A stretch of 38,961 bases of DNA, from positions 1 to 38,961 of the forward strand of contig CAUQBR010000014.1 in NCBI GenBank assembly GCA_963516475.1, in the 5' to 3' direction. The notes beneath the pieces were generated by a model. That model saw only the letters and a list, made by a program, of their open reading frames with translations. It was not told the DNA's origin and did not search any database. The stretch is from JABCPE02 sp963516475. GTDB lineage: Bacteria; Bacteroidota; Bacteroidia; Flavobacteriales; Weeksellaceae. The stretch's first letter is position 1. Each line of letters begins with the position of its first letter. A program made the translations under genes and the position numbers. Positions 1-8,270 of the stretch are shown in pieces.

Positions 1-459
1 ACAATAGAAGAAGTGGTTATCAGCAGGCTGAAACTAACGGGAAATCTTGCCAAAGATTCCAAAACTTTGGACAAGGAAGATGTCAATGCTAAAATTCAAA
101 AATCGCTGGGAACAGAAACTATTGAAAAACAAGTGCGAAGCATTTCTGGTTCTGCGGGAATTAGTTTTAATATGGCATCATTGTTCGCAGGGAAGAAGAA
201 AAAAGAACAAAAACAGCGACTGGAAAAATATGAGCAATTCCAGAATAACGCCACATGGATAAGTGAAAGAGTGGATTCGGAATATTTCGTCAGCAAGGGA
301 ATTCCAGAGATGAAAGTAGCGGAGTTTATTCAGTTTTCTCTGACGCAAAAACCAGAAGTAGCGGGATACATCAAAACCAATAATTTCCCTAAAATAATGA
401 CGGTTCTAGACCAGCTTATTCCTATTTATCTCAAAAAAATAGAGAGAAAAACGACATAA
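1..459 (+). CDS. 3' part of an unidentified protein, cut by the window edge
   Basis: The frame is open from the first base, so the GTG at position 13 is probably internal and the real start lies outside the window. About 152 residues are visible. They are charged and mostly helical, with a KKKKEQKQR stretch near the middle and no evident membrane segment. The end, which runs through YFVSKGIPEMKVAEFIQF to a lysine-rich tail, resembles the C-terminal part of Bacteroidota proteins that begin with a carboxypeptidase-like regulatory (CarbopepD_reg) domain. That is an impression from memory and the diagnostic N-terminus is missing. The gene ends 118 bp before an intrinsic terminator. Confidence 0.6.
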   Translation, partial: TIEEVVISRLKLTGNLAKDSKTLDKEDVNAKIQKSLGTETIEKQVRSISGSAGISFNMASLFAGKKKKEQKQRLEKYEQFQNNATWISERVDSEYFVSKGIPEMKVAEFIQFSLTQKPEVAGYIKTNNFPKIMTVLDQLIPIYLKKIERKTT

Positions 460-576
460 TTTTTTTAAAATTTAACTTTAAGGCATTATTTTAATCTAAG
501 TAATAAAATAGAATTTGAGTTCAAGTTCCATAACTGAAAATAGGAAAAACAATAAAGTTTAAATTTAAAAACAGAG

Positions 577-607
577 AAACCACATAAATAAAATCTATGT
601 GGTTTTT
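577..607 (+). terminator. intrinsic terminator after the partial first gene
   Basis: A perfect 10-bp stem (AAACCACATA, 577-586, with TATGTGGTTT, 596-605) and a 9-nt loop lead into a short T run. Confidence 0.75.
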
Positions 608-621
608 CATTTAAGAAAGTT

Positions 622-629
622 TACATTTG
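622..629 (+). promoter_or_regulatory. Bacteroidota -7 promoter element (TACATTTG) for the YciO gene
   Basis: TACATTTG fits TAnnTTTG and lies 18 bp before the ATG at 648, just after the preceding terminator. No clear TTTG is seen at -33. Confidence 0.5.
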
Positions 630-647
630 CAAAAAATTTAAAAACAA

Positions 648-1259
648 ATGGCAAAAATTATACGAATTCATCCAGAAAATCCACAGGAAAGACAGATAAA
701 TGAAGTGGTGGAAGCCTTGAGAAAAGGTGGGCTGATAGTCTATCCATCGGACACGGTGTATGCTCTGGGATGTGATATCAATAACCTGAAAGCAATGGAA
801 AAACTAGCCCAGCTGAAAGGACTAAAATTAGAAAAGTCCCATTTTACCATTATATGTAATGACCTAAGCCACTTGTCAGAATTTACAAAACCGATAGAAA
901 CTTCCACATTCCGACTTTTGAAAAGCAAGCTCCCTGGAGCATTTACTTTTATTTTAGAAGCAAATAAAAATTTGCCTTTGGCTTATAAAGGGCATAAAAC
1001 CATAGGAATACGAGTTCCGAATCATTCCGTGCCACAGATGATAGTGGAAAGTCTTGGTAACCCGATAGCTTCCACCTCTATAAAAGATGATGATGAGGTG
1101 ATAGAATATTCTACCGACCCAGAGCTTATAGCCGAAAAATACGATAAAAGCGTGGACATCGTGATAGATAGCGGCTGGGGAGAGCTGGTGCCTTCTACGA
1201 TAGTAGATGTGACACAGGGAATACCAGAAATTGTCCGACAGGGAAAAGGCGAATTATAG
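648..1259 (+). CDS. YciO/Sua5/YrdC-family protein (threonylcarbamoyl-AMP synthase-like)
   Basis: A 203-residue single-domain protein of the Sua5/YrdC/YciO fold. The N-terminal half carries the nucleotide-binding signature VYPSDTVYALGCD, and later blocks are KSHFTIICNDLS, KTIGIRVPNHSVPQ and STSIKDDDE. Family members bind tRNA and ATP, and TsaC/Sua5 makes threonylcarbamoyl-AMP for t6A37. This protein follows the YciO pattern (HFTIIC, ASTSI) more than TsaC, and it lacks the C-terminal Sua5 domain. Whether it makes t6A or has the less defined YciO role cannot be settled here. It is monocistronic, between a terminator and a convergent gene. The ATG start follows a -7 promoter element. Confidence 0.85.
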   Translation: MAKIIRIHPENPQERQINEVVEALRKGGLIVYPSDTVYALGCDINNLKAMEKLAQLKGLKLEKSHFTIICNDLSHLSEFTKPIETSTFRLLKSKLPGAFTFILEANKNLPLAYKGHKTIGIRVPNHSVPQMIVESLGNPIASTSIKDDDEVIEYSTDPELIAEKYDKSVDIVIDSGWGELVPSTIVDVTQGIPEIVRQGKGEL

Positions 1260-1264
1260 GAAAT

Positions 1265-1295
1265 AAAAAAACTCTCGTAAATGCGAGAGTTTTTT
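1265..1295. terminator. bidirectional intrinsic terminator
   Basis: ACTCTCG (1271-1277) pairs with CGAGAGT (1284-1290), flanked by an A run on the left and a T run on the right. It can therefore end both the YciO gene and the convergent polysaccharide operon. Confidence 0.85.
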
Positions 1296-1300
1296 GTTTA

Positions 1301-2587
1301 TTATAAAAATTCTATATCCTTAGAATGAGGAAGAATTCCTTTGACATCATAAACAACACCATTTTGGGATAGAAGCTTAGATAAGTCTAAATCCAAGAAT
1401 TCTTTGTGAGCCACTCCTAGAACTACCGCTTCGTATTTATCCGAAGGAAGCGTTTTCATGCTGTCTATTCCATATTCGTGCTTCACTTCGCTAGGATTAG
1501 CCCAAGGGTCGTAAGTAGTTATTTTAACACCGAAATCTTCCAAAGCAGTGATTACATCGATGATTTTAGTATTTCTGACATCAGGGCAGTTTTCTTTGAA
1601 AGTTACTCCCAGCATGAGTAATTTAGCTCCATTGATTTGGATATTTTTCTTAATCATCGCTTTTACCACTTGCTCAGCAACATATTTTCCCATAGAATCA
1701 TTCATTCTTCTTCCTGCCAAGATGATTTCTGGATGGTAGCCGTACTCCTGTGCTTTTTGAGCCAAATAATATGGGTCTACACCGATGCAGTGTCCGCCTA
1801 CAAGACCTGGCTTGAAAGGAAGGAAATTCCATTTCGTTCCAGCAGCTTTCAGCACATCGTGAGTGTTGATATCCATTAGGTTAAATATTTTAGCCAATTC
1901 ATTCACGAAAGCAATGTTGATATCTCTTTGTGAGTTTTCAATCACTTTGGCAGCTTCGGCAACTTTGATAGTTGGAGCAAGGTACGTACCTGCTGTAATC
2001 ACAGAAGAGTATAAGTCATTCACCACTTTACCGATTTCTGGAGTAGAACCAGAAGTTACTTTTAGGATTTTCTCTACAGTGTGTTCTTTGTCTCCTGGGT
2101 TGATTCTTTCAGGAGAATAACCAGCGAAGAAATCTACATTGAATTTTAGTCCAGAAACTCTCTCTACCACAGGGATACAGTCTTCCTCAGTAGCACCAGG
2201 GTAAACCGTAGATTCGTAGATGACAATATCACCTTTTTTTATCACTTTTCCTACCGTTTCACTCGCTTTTACAAGTGGAGTAAGGTCTGGGCGATTGTTT
2301 CTGTCCACAGGCGTAGGCACAGTGATGATATATGCATTGGCATTTTCTATATCTTTTAGGTCAGCAGAGCAGAAAAGCCCATTGGTACCAGCATTGAAAG
2401 GGTTTTCTTTAACCAAGGCTGACTTTAGAAGCTCATCAGACACCTCCAAAGTTTCATCATGTCCTGCGTTTAGTTCTGTGATTCTTTTTTGGTTAATGTC
2501 AAAACCTACCACAGGGAATTTAGTGGCAAATAATCTTGCCAATGGCAGTCCTACATAACCAAGTCCAATAATTGCTATTTTTTTCAT
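1301..2587 (-). CDS. UDP-N-acetyl-hexosamine 6-dehydrogenase, TviB/WbpO type
   Basis: Oxidises C6 of a UDP-HexNAc to the uronic acid with two NAD+. The 428-residue length is normal. The Rossmann motif GLGYVGLP is at the N-terminus. The catalytic cysteine block GGHCIGVDPYYL lies near residue 266, after the central helical dimerisation domain, and a C-terminal UDP-binding domain contains LGVTFKENCPDVRNTK. The pattern matches the TviB/WbpO group (Vi antigen, O-antigen), not plain UDP-glucose dehydrogenase. It is last in its operon, sharing an ATGA stop/start overlap with the acyltransferase gene. With the epimerase at 6352-7344 it would supply UDP-GlcNAcA or UDP-GalNAcA. The exact substrate is inferred. 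Confidence 0.9.
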   Translation of the reverse strand: MKKIAIIGLGYVGLPLARLFATKFPVVGFDINQKRITELNAGHDETLEVSDELLKSALVKENPFNAGTNGLFCSADLKDIENANAYIITVPTPVDRNNRPDLTPLVKASETVGKVIKKGDIVIYESTVYPGATEEDCIPVVERVSGLKFNVDFFAGYSPERINPGDKEHTVEKILKVTSGSTPEIGKVVNDLYSSVITAGTYLAPTIKVAEAAKVIENSQRDINIAFVNELAKIFNLMDINTHDVLKAAGTKWNFLPFKPGLVGGHCIGVDPYYLAQKAQEYGYHPEIILAGRRMNDSMGKYVAEQVVKAMIKKNIQINGAKLLMLGVTFKENCPDVRNTKIIDVITALEDFGVKITTYDPWANPSEVKHEYGIDSMKTLPSDKYEAVVLGVAHKEFLDLDLSKLLSQNGVVYDVKGILPHSKDIEFL

Positions 2588-4416
2588 TTTTTAATAAATT
2601 TTTTTAGATTTTTATAGAATTCATCTCCAAATTCATTTGCTAAAATAGTTGTTCCATACTCATTCATATGTTCCTCATCATAATACATTGTAATTCCATT
2701 TCTGAAAGGCAATCCCTTTAATCTGTGATAATCCATTGATATCAAATATGTATTAGGGTTGTTATCGATTATTTTTTTCACACCTTCGGGAATATCTTGA
2801 TAAGAAACATCATAATGATTGTCTTTATTTTTATTTATTTTATATCCTCTGTTAATCCTTACAGGATTTTTATCTAATCTAGGAATAGGAGATATAAAGA
2901 TAAATTTCTTATCAGGATGGTTTTTTACAAGTTTTTCTATGGCTTCTTGTAATGAAGTAATGTTTTTACGATAAATAGAACCAATGATGACTACTTTACT
3001 GTTTTTCAATTCTTTGTCAGCTATATTAATGATATTTTCATATAGAAACCTTGTATATTTAGATGAAAAATCTTTTTCTGAAATACCAGGAAAACTAGGA
3101 TAGGTATCATTAGAAACTGTTCTAAAATTGAACCCATGTTCCTTACCAACAAGCGCTAAGAAATTCTTATATACCAATGCATAACTATCTCCTAACAAAA
3201 GAATAGAATCATTTTTTTTATTCGTATCTCCCATAAATTCTACTCCTGTATAAAATCTTCCATGAGAATTTATACCTATTGTAGGTGTAGCATATTCTTG
3301 CGGAAAATTTATCATTTTTAGGTTTAGCTGTGGAGCATAAAATATCAATAATGCTAATAACCCAGAGGGAACAAACATTGTGAAAATAAATTTTTTAGTC
3401 TTTAATTTCCTAAAAGTGTTTTCTATAAAGGTGTAAGATAAATAAGCTAATAAATAAGTAGAAATTATGATAATAAACGGCTCCAAAGGCGTAAAGACAT
3501 AGTTATCAATATTATGATAATATCTGATAAAAACCATTACTGGCCAATGCCACAAATATATAGAATAGGACAATTCACCTATATGAACTAAGAATTTATT
3601 TGACAAAAATTTACTAACCACTCCTTCCGTATCTATCAATAAAAAGGCAGCTCCTAAACAAGGTAAAAGTACCCAAAGCCCAGGAAAATTGGTATTTCCA
3701 TTAAAAAAAACAGCAGAGATGAGAATCATAACTATTGAAATAATACTTATAATATTTCTGCCCTCTTTTGTTACATTCTGTATTTTTTCTTGATTCATAA
3801 CAAACAATGTCCCTATCAAAAACTCAGGAATCCTTGCAGGAAGAGAAAAATACATCATTTCTTTATTATACAAATATGTACTATTTACAAAAGAATATCC
3901 TAACAACACTATTGTAATTAGAAAAATTACATAATTGAGAAATTTCTTATTTTTTATAAAAAACAGCAGTATAGGAAGCAAAAAATAGAACTGCATTTCT
4001 ATTGCGAGTGTCCATGTATGTAGAAGAGGGTTTTCTTGGCTGGACATCCCAAAATAAGTGTCTAATGTTGATAAATACTTATTAGAATAAAAAATAGATG
4101 ACCAAAAAACACCATTTCTAACCCCTAAAATATCCGAAGGCAGATATAGCATGATAGCTCCTAAAAATGTAACTAAAAGAAAAATAAAATAAGCTGGCAA
4201 TAAACGCTTAAATCTACTAATGTAAAAATCAGCGAACTGGAATTTATTTTGCTCTTTTTTATGAAGAATAATTCCAGATATCAAATATCCAGAAATTACA
4301 AAGAAAACATCCACTCCTACAAAGCCACCTGATAGGAAATTAGCATTCAAATGAAAGAAAAAGACTAATAGAACAGCTACTGCCCTAAGGCCTTGTATAT
4401 CGTATCTATATTGCAT
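2584..4416 (-). CDS. membrane O-acyltransferase (acyltransferase 3) with C-terminal SGNH domain
   Basis: A 610-residue OafA/OatA-like protein that would transfer acyl groups, usually acetyl, onto a surface glycan. Residues 1 to about 370 hold roughly ten hydrophobic helices with the family signature: R11, H22, and GGFVGVDVFFVISGYLI around residue 30. The C-terminal part is an SGNH-hydrolase-like domain with its GDSY block near residue 407 and a DEEH block near residue 577 supplying the Asp/His pair. OatA and many O-antigen acetylases share this layout. The gene is markedly AT-rich compared with the dehydrogenase it overlaps, which suggests separate acquisition. Upstream is a degenerate epimerase relic carrying a promoter-like element. 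Confidence 0.88.
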   Translation of the reverse strand: MQYRYDIQGLRAVAVLLVFFFHLNANFLSGGFVGVDVFFVISGYLISGIILHKKEQNKFQFADFYISRFKRLLPAYFIFLLVTFLGAIMLYLPSDILGVRNGVFWSSIFYSNKYLSTLDTYFGMSSQENPLLHTWTLAIEMQFYFLLPILLFFIKNKKFLNYVIFLITIVLLGYSFVNSTYLYNKEMMYFSLPARIPEFLIGTLFVMNQEKIQNVTKEGRNIISIISIVMILISAVFFNGNTNFPGLWVLLPCLGAAFLLIDTEGVVSKFLSNKFLVHIGELSYSIYLWHWPVMVFIRYYHNIDNYVFTPLEPFIIIISTYLLAYLSYTFIENTFRKLKTKKFIFTMFVPSGLLALLIFYAPQLNLKMINFPQEYATPTIGINSHGRFYTGVEFMGDTNKKNDSILLLGDSYALVYKNFLALVGKEHGFNFRTVSNDTYPSFPGISEKDFSSKYTRFLYENIINIADKELKNSKVVIIGSIYRKNITSLQEAIEKLVKNHPDKKFIFISPIPRLDKNPVRINRGYKINKNKDNHYDVSYQDIPEGVKKIIDNNPNTYLISMDYHRLKGLPFRNGITMYYDEEHMNEYGTTILANEFGDEFYKNLKKFIKK

Positions 4417-4419
4417 TTT

Positions 4420-4592
4420 ATTTTAAATTTTTATAATACAATTTTCTTTCAGACCTTAGATAGAAGATACAGCATAGCTGATAGTTAATATTTTTTTATT
4501 ATTTGGTTTTTCTTCAAAATTCATTTTTTAAGTTTTTTCATTATATAATATTATCTTAGGACTTTGCAAAGATACAATTCTTTATTGGTTAA
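4420..4592 (-). pseudogene. internally deleted relic of a second UDP-sugar epimerase gene
   Basis: Read on the minus strand, this gap contains in order: (i) a near copy of the last codons of the short SDR gene (LTNKE.YLC..LR); (ii) an ATG at 4524 starting MNFEEKPNNKKIL, matching MNFKEKLENKKIL of the intact epimerase at 7344; (iii) divergence to a TAA at 4456-4458; (iv) GGTCTGAAAGAA and AAAATTTAAAATAA, which match the last codons of the same intact epimerase. The two gene ends survive and about 0.9 kb between them is gone. A 22-codon minigene (4456-4524) remains, surely not an enzyme. It sits exactly between the formyltransferase and acyltransferase genes. Confidence 0.8.
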
Positions 4593-4593
4593 G
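4485..4593 (-). repeat. direct repeat, copy 1 (SDR 3' end / epimerase 5' end)
   Basis: About 109 bp aligning with 7305-7414 with scattered substitutions and a 1-bp indel. The two copies bracket the formyltransferase, deacetylase and epimerase genes in the same orientation. Confidence 0.8.
4567..4574 (-). promoter_or_regulatory. -7 promoter-like element TATCTTTG in the relic
   Basis: TATCTTTG matches TAnnTTTG and recurs at 7388-7395 in the other repeat copy, inside the SDR coding end. Its survival suggests the relic still promotes the acyltransferase-dehydrogenase pair. No good -33 box is seen. Confidence 0.45.
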
Positions 4594-4594
4594 A

Positions 4595-5368
4595 TTATTT
4601 TACACCTTTAAAAATTCTATGATACAGATATCCCCATATAGTAGGGTGGTACCAGAGGATAGATTCTAGATTTCTTTCTTTTTGGGAGGATAATGTTCCA
4701 TTGAAAAAGTTTTCTATTGCTTTTGTGAGCAGTTTGATGCCGCTAGCCAGCTGGATAAGAGGATATGTTGAGAAATCATCCTGCTCTGTGATTGTGATAT
4801 TTTCTTGGTATATCACGCTTCCTGTGTCTATTCCTTTATCCACGAAATGCACCGTAACTCCATTGTTTTCAGCATCATTATTTACCAATGCCCAGTAGGC
4901 TCCATGAACGCCCCTATATTTGGGTGTGATGCCCGCATGAGTATTGATAAAAGGACATTCTACAGCAGAAAGCACTTTTTCAGAAATGATTCTTGTCCCA
5001 TTTACAATGACTAAATCAGGATTTATTTCCTTCAATAATTCTATAGTTTTTTTTGAATTTACAGATGAAACATTTATCGTTTTATCATTAGGAGTTTCCG
5101 CAGCATTCATGCCGTTTGCCTTCATGATTTCATCTCTTCTTTTTTTGGATGCGCTGCCTAAAAATTTACCGATAATCAGCTGGAATAAAATCTGTCCTAC
5201 AACAGTGAAAATCCCCAATCTTTTTATCCTTCTTTTGATAAATTTTTTGGTATTTTCTTTGTCTTCCACAATGATTTTTTCAATGCCGAATTTACTATCT
5301 AATGCATTGAAAACGATTTTTGAGGAATCACCCTTTCCCGCTAAAATAACGATTTTTTTACCCTTCAT
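4595..5368 (-). CDS. formyltransferase-family protein, probable sugar N-formyltransferase
   Basis: A 257-residue protein with the methionyl-tRNA/GART formyltransferase fold. The catalytic triad is visible as N and H in INTHAGITPKYRG (near residue 141) and D in DKGIDTG (near residue 177). The family moves a formyl group from N10-formyl-THF to an amine. In a polysaccharide locus the usual substrate is an amino sugar on a nucleotide carrier, and the N-terminal part differs from the tRNA enzyme. Its start overlaps the deacetylase end by 11 bp, so translation is probably coupled: deacetylation could expose the amine that is then formylated, though this pairing is inference. The stop abuts the repeat boundary at 4593. 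Confidence 0.8.
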   Translation of the reverse strand: MKGKKIVILAGKGDSSKIVFNALDSKFGIEKIIVEDKENTKKFIKRRIKRLGIFTVVGQILFQLIIGKFLGSASKKRRDEIMKANGMNAAETPNDKTINVSSVNSKKTIELLKEINPDLVIVNGTRIISEKVLSAVECPFINTHAGITPKYRGVHGAYWALVNNDAENNGVTVHFVDKGIDTGSVIYQENITITEQDDFSTYPLIQLASGIKLLTKAIENFFNGTLSSQKERNLESILWYHPTIWGYLYHRIFKGVK

Positions 5369-6344
5369 TTTTCATCTTTGCTGCCAAACTACTCATCGTG
5401 TAGCTTTGGAAATTATACTTTTCATTTAAAAATTTATAATGCTGCAGGATTTTCTCTAAAAACTTGAAATTCTCCTCCATATTAGCCCCAAAATTATGAG
5501 GATGCCACCATAAATGGTAGGTTAGATTGTTTTTAGCAGCAAAGGTCATGCTTGCCTTTATTCTTCTTAGCCTTAAACTTTCCAAGAAACTCAGTTTTGG
5601 TGAAAATGGTCTCAAGAAACGGCTTGATGGAATATTTACTGGAGTTTCTTTTTTTATGTAATCATCTGAATAACAGTTGTGTCCAGAAATATTGATATAA
5701 GAATCCATCAGCCTGAAAGCTCGCCGAAACAGGCTTTCGTTTTCGCCACTTTTGGCTTTATACAGCCAAGAGAGCTCATTCCCTCTGTAACAAGTGATTC
5801 CCAGCTCGGAGCAAACTTGTAAGTATTTGTCATTGAACTGGTTTCGTGGGAAAATCAGTGAAGTTATCTCTATTCCTTGCTCCTTTGCTATCTGCACAGC
5901 CATTTTGGTATCTTCTCTGAAAGATTCCAGCGTTTGTCCTTTTTCTAAACAATAGTAATGGGAAAAAGTGTGGGTACCGATTTCCTGCTCAGGATATTTT
6001 TTGATTTCATCGATGAGCAGTGGAGCAAAATGATATTTATCTTGGTTTAAATCACTACCCAAACTCTCAAAATAAGAGTTTTCGTAGGGCGAAAGCGATT
6101 TGTCTTCGTACTGAGGTTTGATGGAAGGTAAATTTGCCAATAATTCTTCTTTGGTCTTGAAAAAAAGAAAACCAACAGTAGAAAAAGTACCACAAACGGC
6201 ATATTTTCTAAATAATTCCAGCGTTTGAGGAATTACTTGATGGACATTCAGTATGTTCTGCCCATAGTCATTAATAGTTCTTTTGTCCCGAACTCCCCAC
6301 ATGAGCTCGAAATCCAAAGAAATTACAAATTTACCTGTTTTCAT
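5358..6344 (-). CDS. polysaccharide deacetylase (NodB-homology) family protein
   Basis: A 328-residue protein with the carbohydrate esterase 4 layout. Motif 1 SLDFEL (catalytic Asp near residue 11) is at the very N-terminus. EIGTHTFSHYY near residue 125 supplies the two metal-binding histidines, IFPRNQF matches motif 3, and LWWHPHNFG near the end gives the last His. There is no signal peptide, so it probably acts in the cytoplasm on a lipid-linked or nucleotide-linked sugar, unlike secreted chitin or peptidoglycan deacetylases. It is 7 bp downstream of the epimerase gene and overlaps the formyltransferase, forming one transcription unit. The substrate is not evident. Confidence 0.82.
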   Translation of the reverse strand: MKTGKFVISLDFELMWGVRDKRTINDYGQNILNVHQVIPQTLELFRKYAVCGTFSTVGFLFFKTKEELLANLPSIKPQYEDKSLSPYENSYFESLGSDLNQDKYHFAPLLIDEIKKYPEQEIGTHTFSHYYCLEKGQTLESFREDTKMAVQIAKEQGIEITSLIFPRNQFNDKYLQVCSELGITCYRGNELSWLYKAKSGENESLFRRAFRLMDSYINISGHNCYSDDYIKKETPVNIPSSRFLRPFSPKLSFLESLRLRRIKASMTFAAKNNLTYHLWWHPHNFGANMEENFKFLEKILQHYKFLNEKYNFQSYTMSSLAAKMKNEG

Positions 6345-6351
6345 TTTTTAG

Positions 6352-7344
6352 TTATTTTAAATTTTCCCAATACCAATCTACAGCTTCTTTCAGACCTTGC
6401 GCGAAGATGTGGCTCGGCTGGTAACCTAGATTTTTTTGAGCTTTTTCTATACTTGCCAATGAGTGAGGAACATCTCCCTGTCTATTTGGACCATGGAGAA
6501 TTTCCACTTTTGCGATTTCATTGTCATAGGCAGAAAGGTATTCTTTCAGCAGTTCAGCCATTTCTTTGATGGTTGTTCTATCGCCCACGGCTGTGTTATA
6601 TATTTGATTTAGAGCCTCTTCTTTATCAGTGATTAAGGCTAATAAATTCATCTGAATTACATTATCAATGTAAGTAAAATCCCTTGAATAGGTACCATCA
6701 CCATTTATAGTCGGCGATTGGTGGTTGATTAGCTGAATTACAAATTTCGGAATTACCGCAGCATAAGCGCCATTTGGGTCTTGTCTTCTTCCAAAAACAT
6801 TGAAATATCTTAGTCCTATCGTATCAAAATTATAAACTCTTTTGAAAACATCGGCGTAAAGCTCATTCACATATTTTGTGATAGCATATGGAGAAAGTGG
6901 TTTTCCGATGATGTCTTCTACTTTTGGCAAAGATGTAGAGTCGCCATAAGTAGAGGAACTGGCAGCATAAACAAGTCTTTTTACGCCTGCATCTCTAGCC
7001 GCTACGAGCATATTTAGGAAACCGCCCACATTCACATCATTACTCGTGATAGGGTCGTTTATGGAGCGAGGAACAGAGCCGAGAGCAGCCTCGTGCAGAA
7101 CGAAATCTTGTCCATCACAAGCTTTTTTACAAGTTTCTAAATAACGAATATCACCTTCAATCAAAGTGAATTTTTCATTTTTGAAAAAAGGCTCAATGTT
7201 ATGTCTGTATCCCGTAGCAAAGTTGTCCAAAACTGTAACCACAGCTTCTAGTTCTAGTAGTTTTTCCACTAAATTGGAACCGATGAAACCAGCACCACCA
7301 GTGACTAATATTTTTTTATTTTCTAATTTTTCTTTGAAATTCAT
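6352..7344 (-). CDS. UDP-HexNAc C4-epimerase, WbpP/TviC type (extended SDR)
   Basis: Interconverts gluco and galacto forms of UDP-N-acetylhexosamine or its uronic acid. The 330-residue extended SDR has GGAGFIGSN for NAD binding at residues 16-24, AALGSVPRSINDP typical of the WbpP/TviC/WbgU group, YAASSSTYGDS with the catalytic Ser/Thr, and YAITK with the catalytic Tyr/Lys near residue 152. RYFNVFGRRQDP and RDFTYIDNV are further family blocks. Its TviB-type partner is encoded at 1301-2587. A relic of a second copy lies at 4420-4592, and the first 13 codons of the two copies still align. Confidence 0.9.
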   Translation of the reverse strand: MNFKEKLENKKILVTGGAGFIGSNLVEKLLELEAVVTVLDNFATGYRHNIEPFFKNEKFTLIEGDIRYLETCKKACDGQDFVLHEAALGSVPRSINDPITSNDVNVGGFLNMLVAARDAGVKRLVYAASSSTYGDSTSLPKVEDIIGKPLSPYAITKYVNELYADVFKRVYNFDTIGLRYFNVFGRRQDPNGAYAAVIPKFVIQLINHQSPTINGDGTYSRDFTYIDNVIQMNLLALITDKEEALNQIYNTAVGDRTTIKEMAELLKEYLSAYDNEIAKVEILHGPNRQGDVPHSLASIEKAQKNLGYQPSHIFAQGLKEAVDWYWENLK

Positions 7345-7414
7345 CTTTTAAGTTTTTTATTATATGTAATATTTTCTTAGAATGTTACAAAGATACGATT
7401 CTTTATTGGTTAAG
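7305..7414 (-). repeat. direct repeat, copy 2 (functional epimerase start and SDR end)
   Basis: The intact counterpart of 4485-4593. It covers the last SDR codons, the intergenic gap and the first epimerase codons. A TATCTTTG element (7388-7395, minus) lies within the SDR coding end and could act as an internal promoter. Confidence 0.8.
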
Positions 7415-8040
7415 TTTCTTTCTTTGAAATAATTTTCTACATCGGGAATGTTTATTTCGTAGCCAGAACCTGCTTTTATGAGAATAAGTTGAGGTTCTAT
7501 ATCTAGTTCTTTTTCAATGATTTCGAGAATTTCAATAATAGAATAATTGAAAGGATAAGCGATATTGACTACTTTATTAAAATTCTGATAATTGATAACT
7601 TGGAGAACTAAATTTTTAATATCCTCAGTATCAATGATGTTTCGAGTTGCCTTTGTGTGGACATTTATTTTTTGGTGGTTTCTGACAGAACGAACCAAAT
7701 AGTTCATTAGTAGATTGGGATTTCCTCCTTTTCCAACGGCGTTGCTTAGCCTTAATATTAAATATTTTGGGCAGTTTTCAGCGATGATTTGTTCCATTCT
7801 TAGTTTATGCAGAACATATTGGCTGTCAGCCTTTGAGGAATCATAAATGCTGCAGGTAGAAAAATAGACAAAAAGTTTGTCAGGATTTTGTGTAAAAGTT
7901 TCCCTAATTAGGTTTTCTTCCCTTTGAAATTCAGACAGTTCTGTCTCTAAGGAATTAGAAACTCCAGATGCGAAAAAAATAACATGTTCTCGGTCTACAT
8001 CGTAGAATAGAGAAGCGATAAGTCCATTTCCTACAATCAT
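7360..8040 (-). CDS. short NAD-dependent epimerase/dehydratase-like (SDR) protein
   Basis: A 226-residue protein, shorter than the usual 300 or so of extended SDRs. It starts with a compact nucleotide-binding turn (VGNGLIASLF), followed by YFSTCSIYD for the catalytic Ser region and YVLHKLRME as the YxxxK motif. RLSNAVGKGGNPN and RNIIDTEDI are typical of sugar-nucleotide epimerases/reductases. Nucleotide-sugar reduction or epimerisation is likely but the substrate cannot be read. It is 15 bp upstream of the epimerase gene, and about 230 bp of very AT-rich DNA (8041-8270) separates it from the exporter. In that gap I see no gene and no clear promoter. Confidence 0.75.
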   Translation of the reverse strand: MIVGNGLIASLFYDVDREHVIFFASGVSNSLETELSEFQREENLIRETFTQNPDKLFVYFSTCSIYDSSKADSQYVLHKLRMEQIIAENCPKYLILRLSNAVGKGGNPNLLMNYLVRSVRNHQKINVHTKATRNIIDTEDIKNLVLQVINYQNFNKVVNIAYPFNYSIIEILEIIEKELDIEPQLILIKAGSGYEINIPDVENYFKERNLTNKESYLCNILRKYYI

Positions 8041-8270
8041 TCTATAAATTAATTATTATATTTTCTTGTTAATCAATCCAAATATTTAAGAATATAATTT
8101 TTGAGTATGAAAAAAATGAGCGATTTTTTTTAAGAAACCTTTAAATAAATTTTTAATAAATACATTATTATCTCACTTTTTAGATAGAGATAATTTATTG
8201 ATTATAAAAAATGAATTGAATTGTTATTCGTTTTTACTAAAAAAAGACTTTTTGAGAAAATTAGAAATAC

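Noticed and set aside
8041..8270. Possible decayed gene between the SDR and ABC exporter genes
   Set aside because: The stretch is very AT-rich and short frames give only Lys/Asn/Ile/Phe-rich peptides with no motif; I cannot separate decay from spacer DNA.
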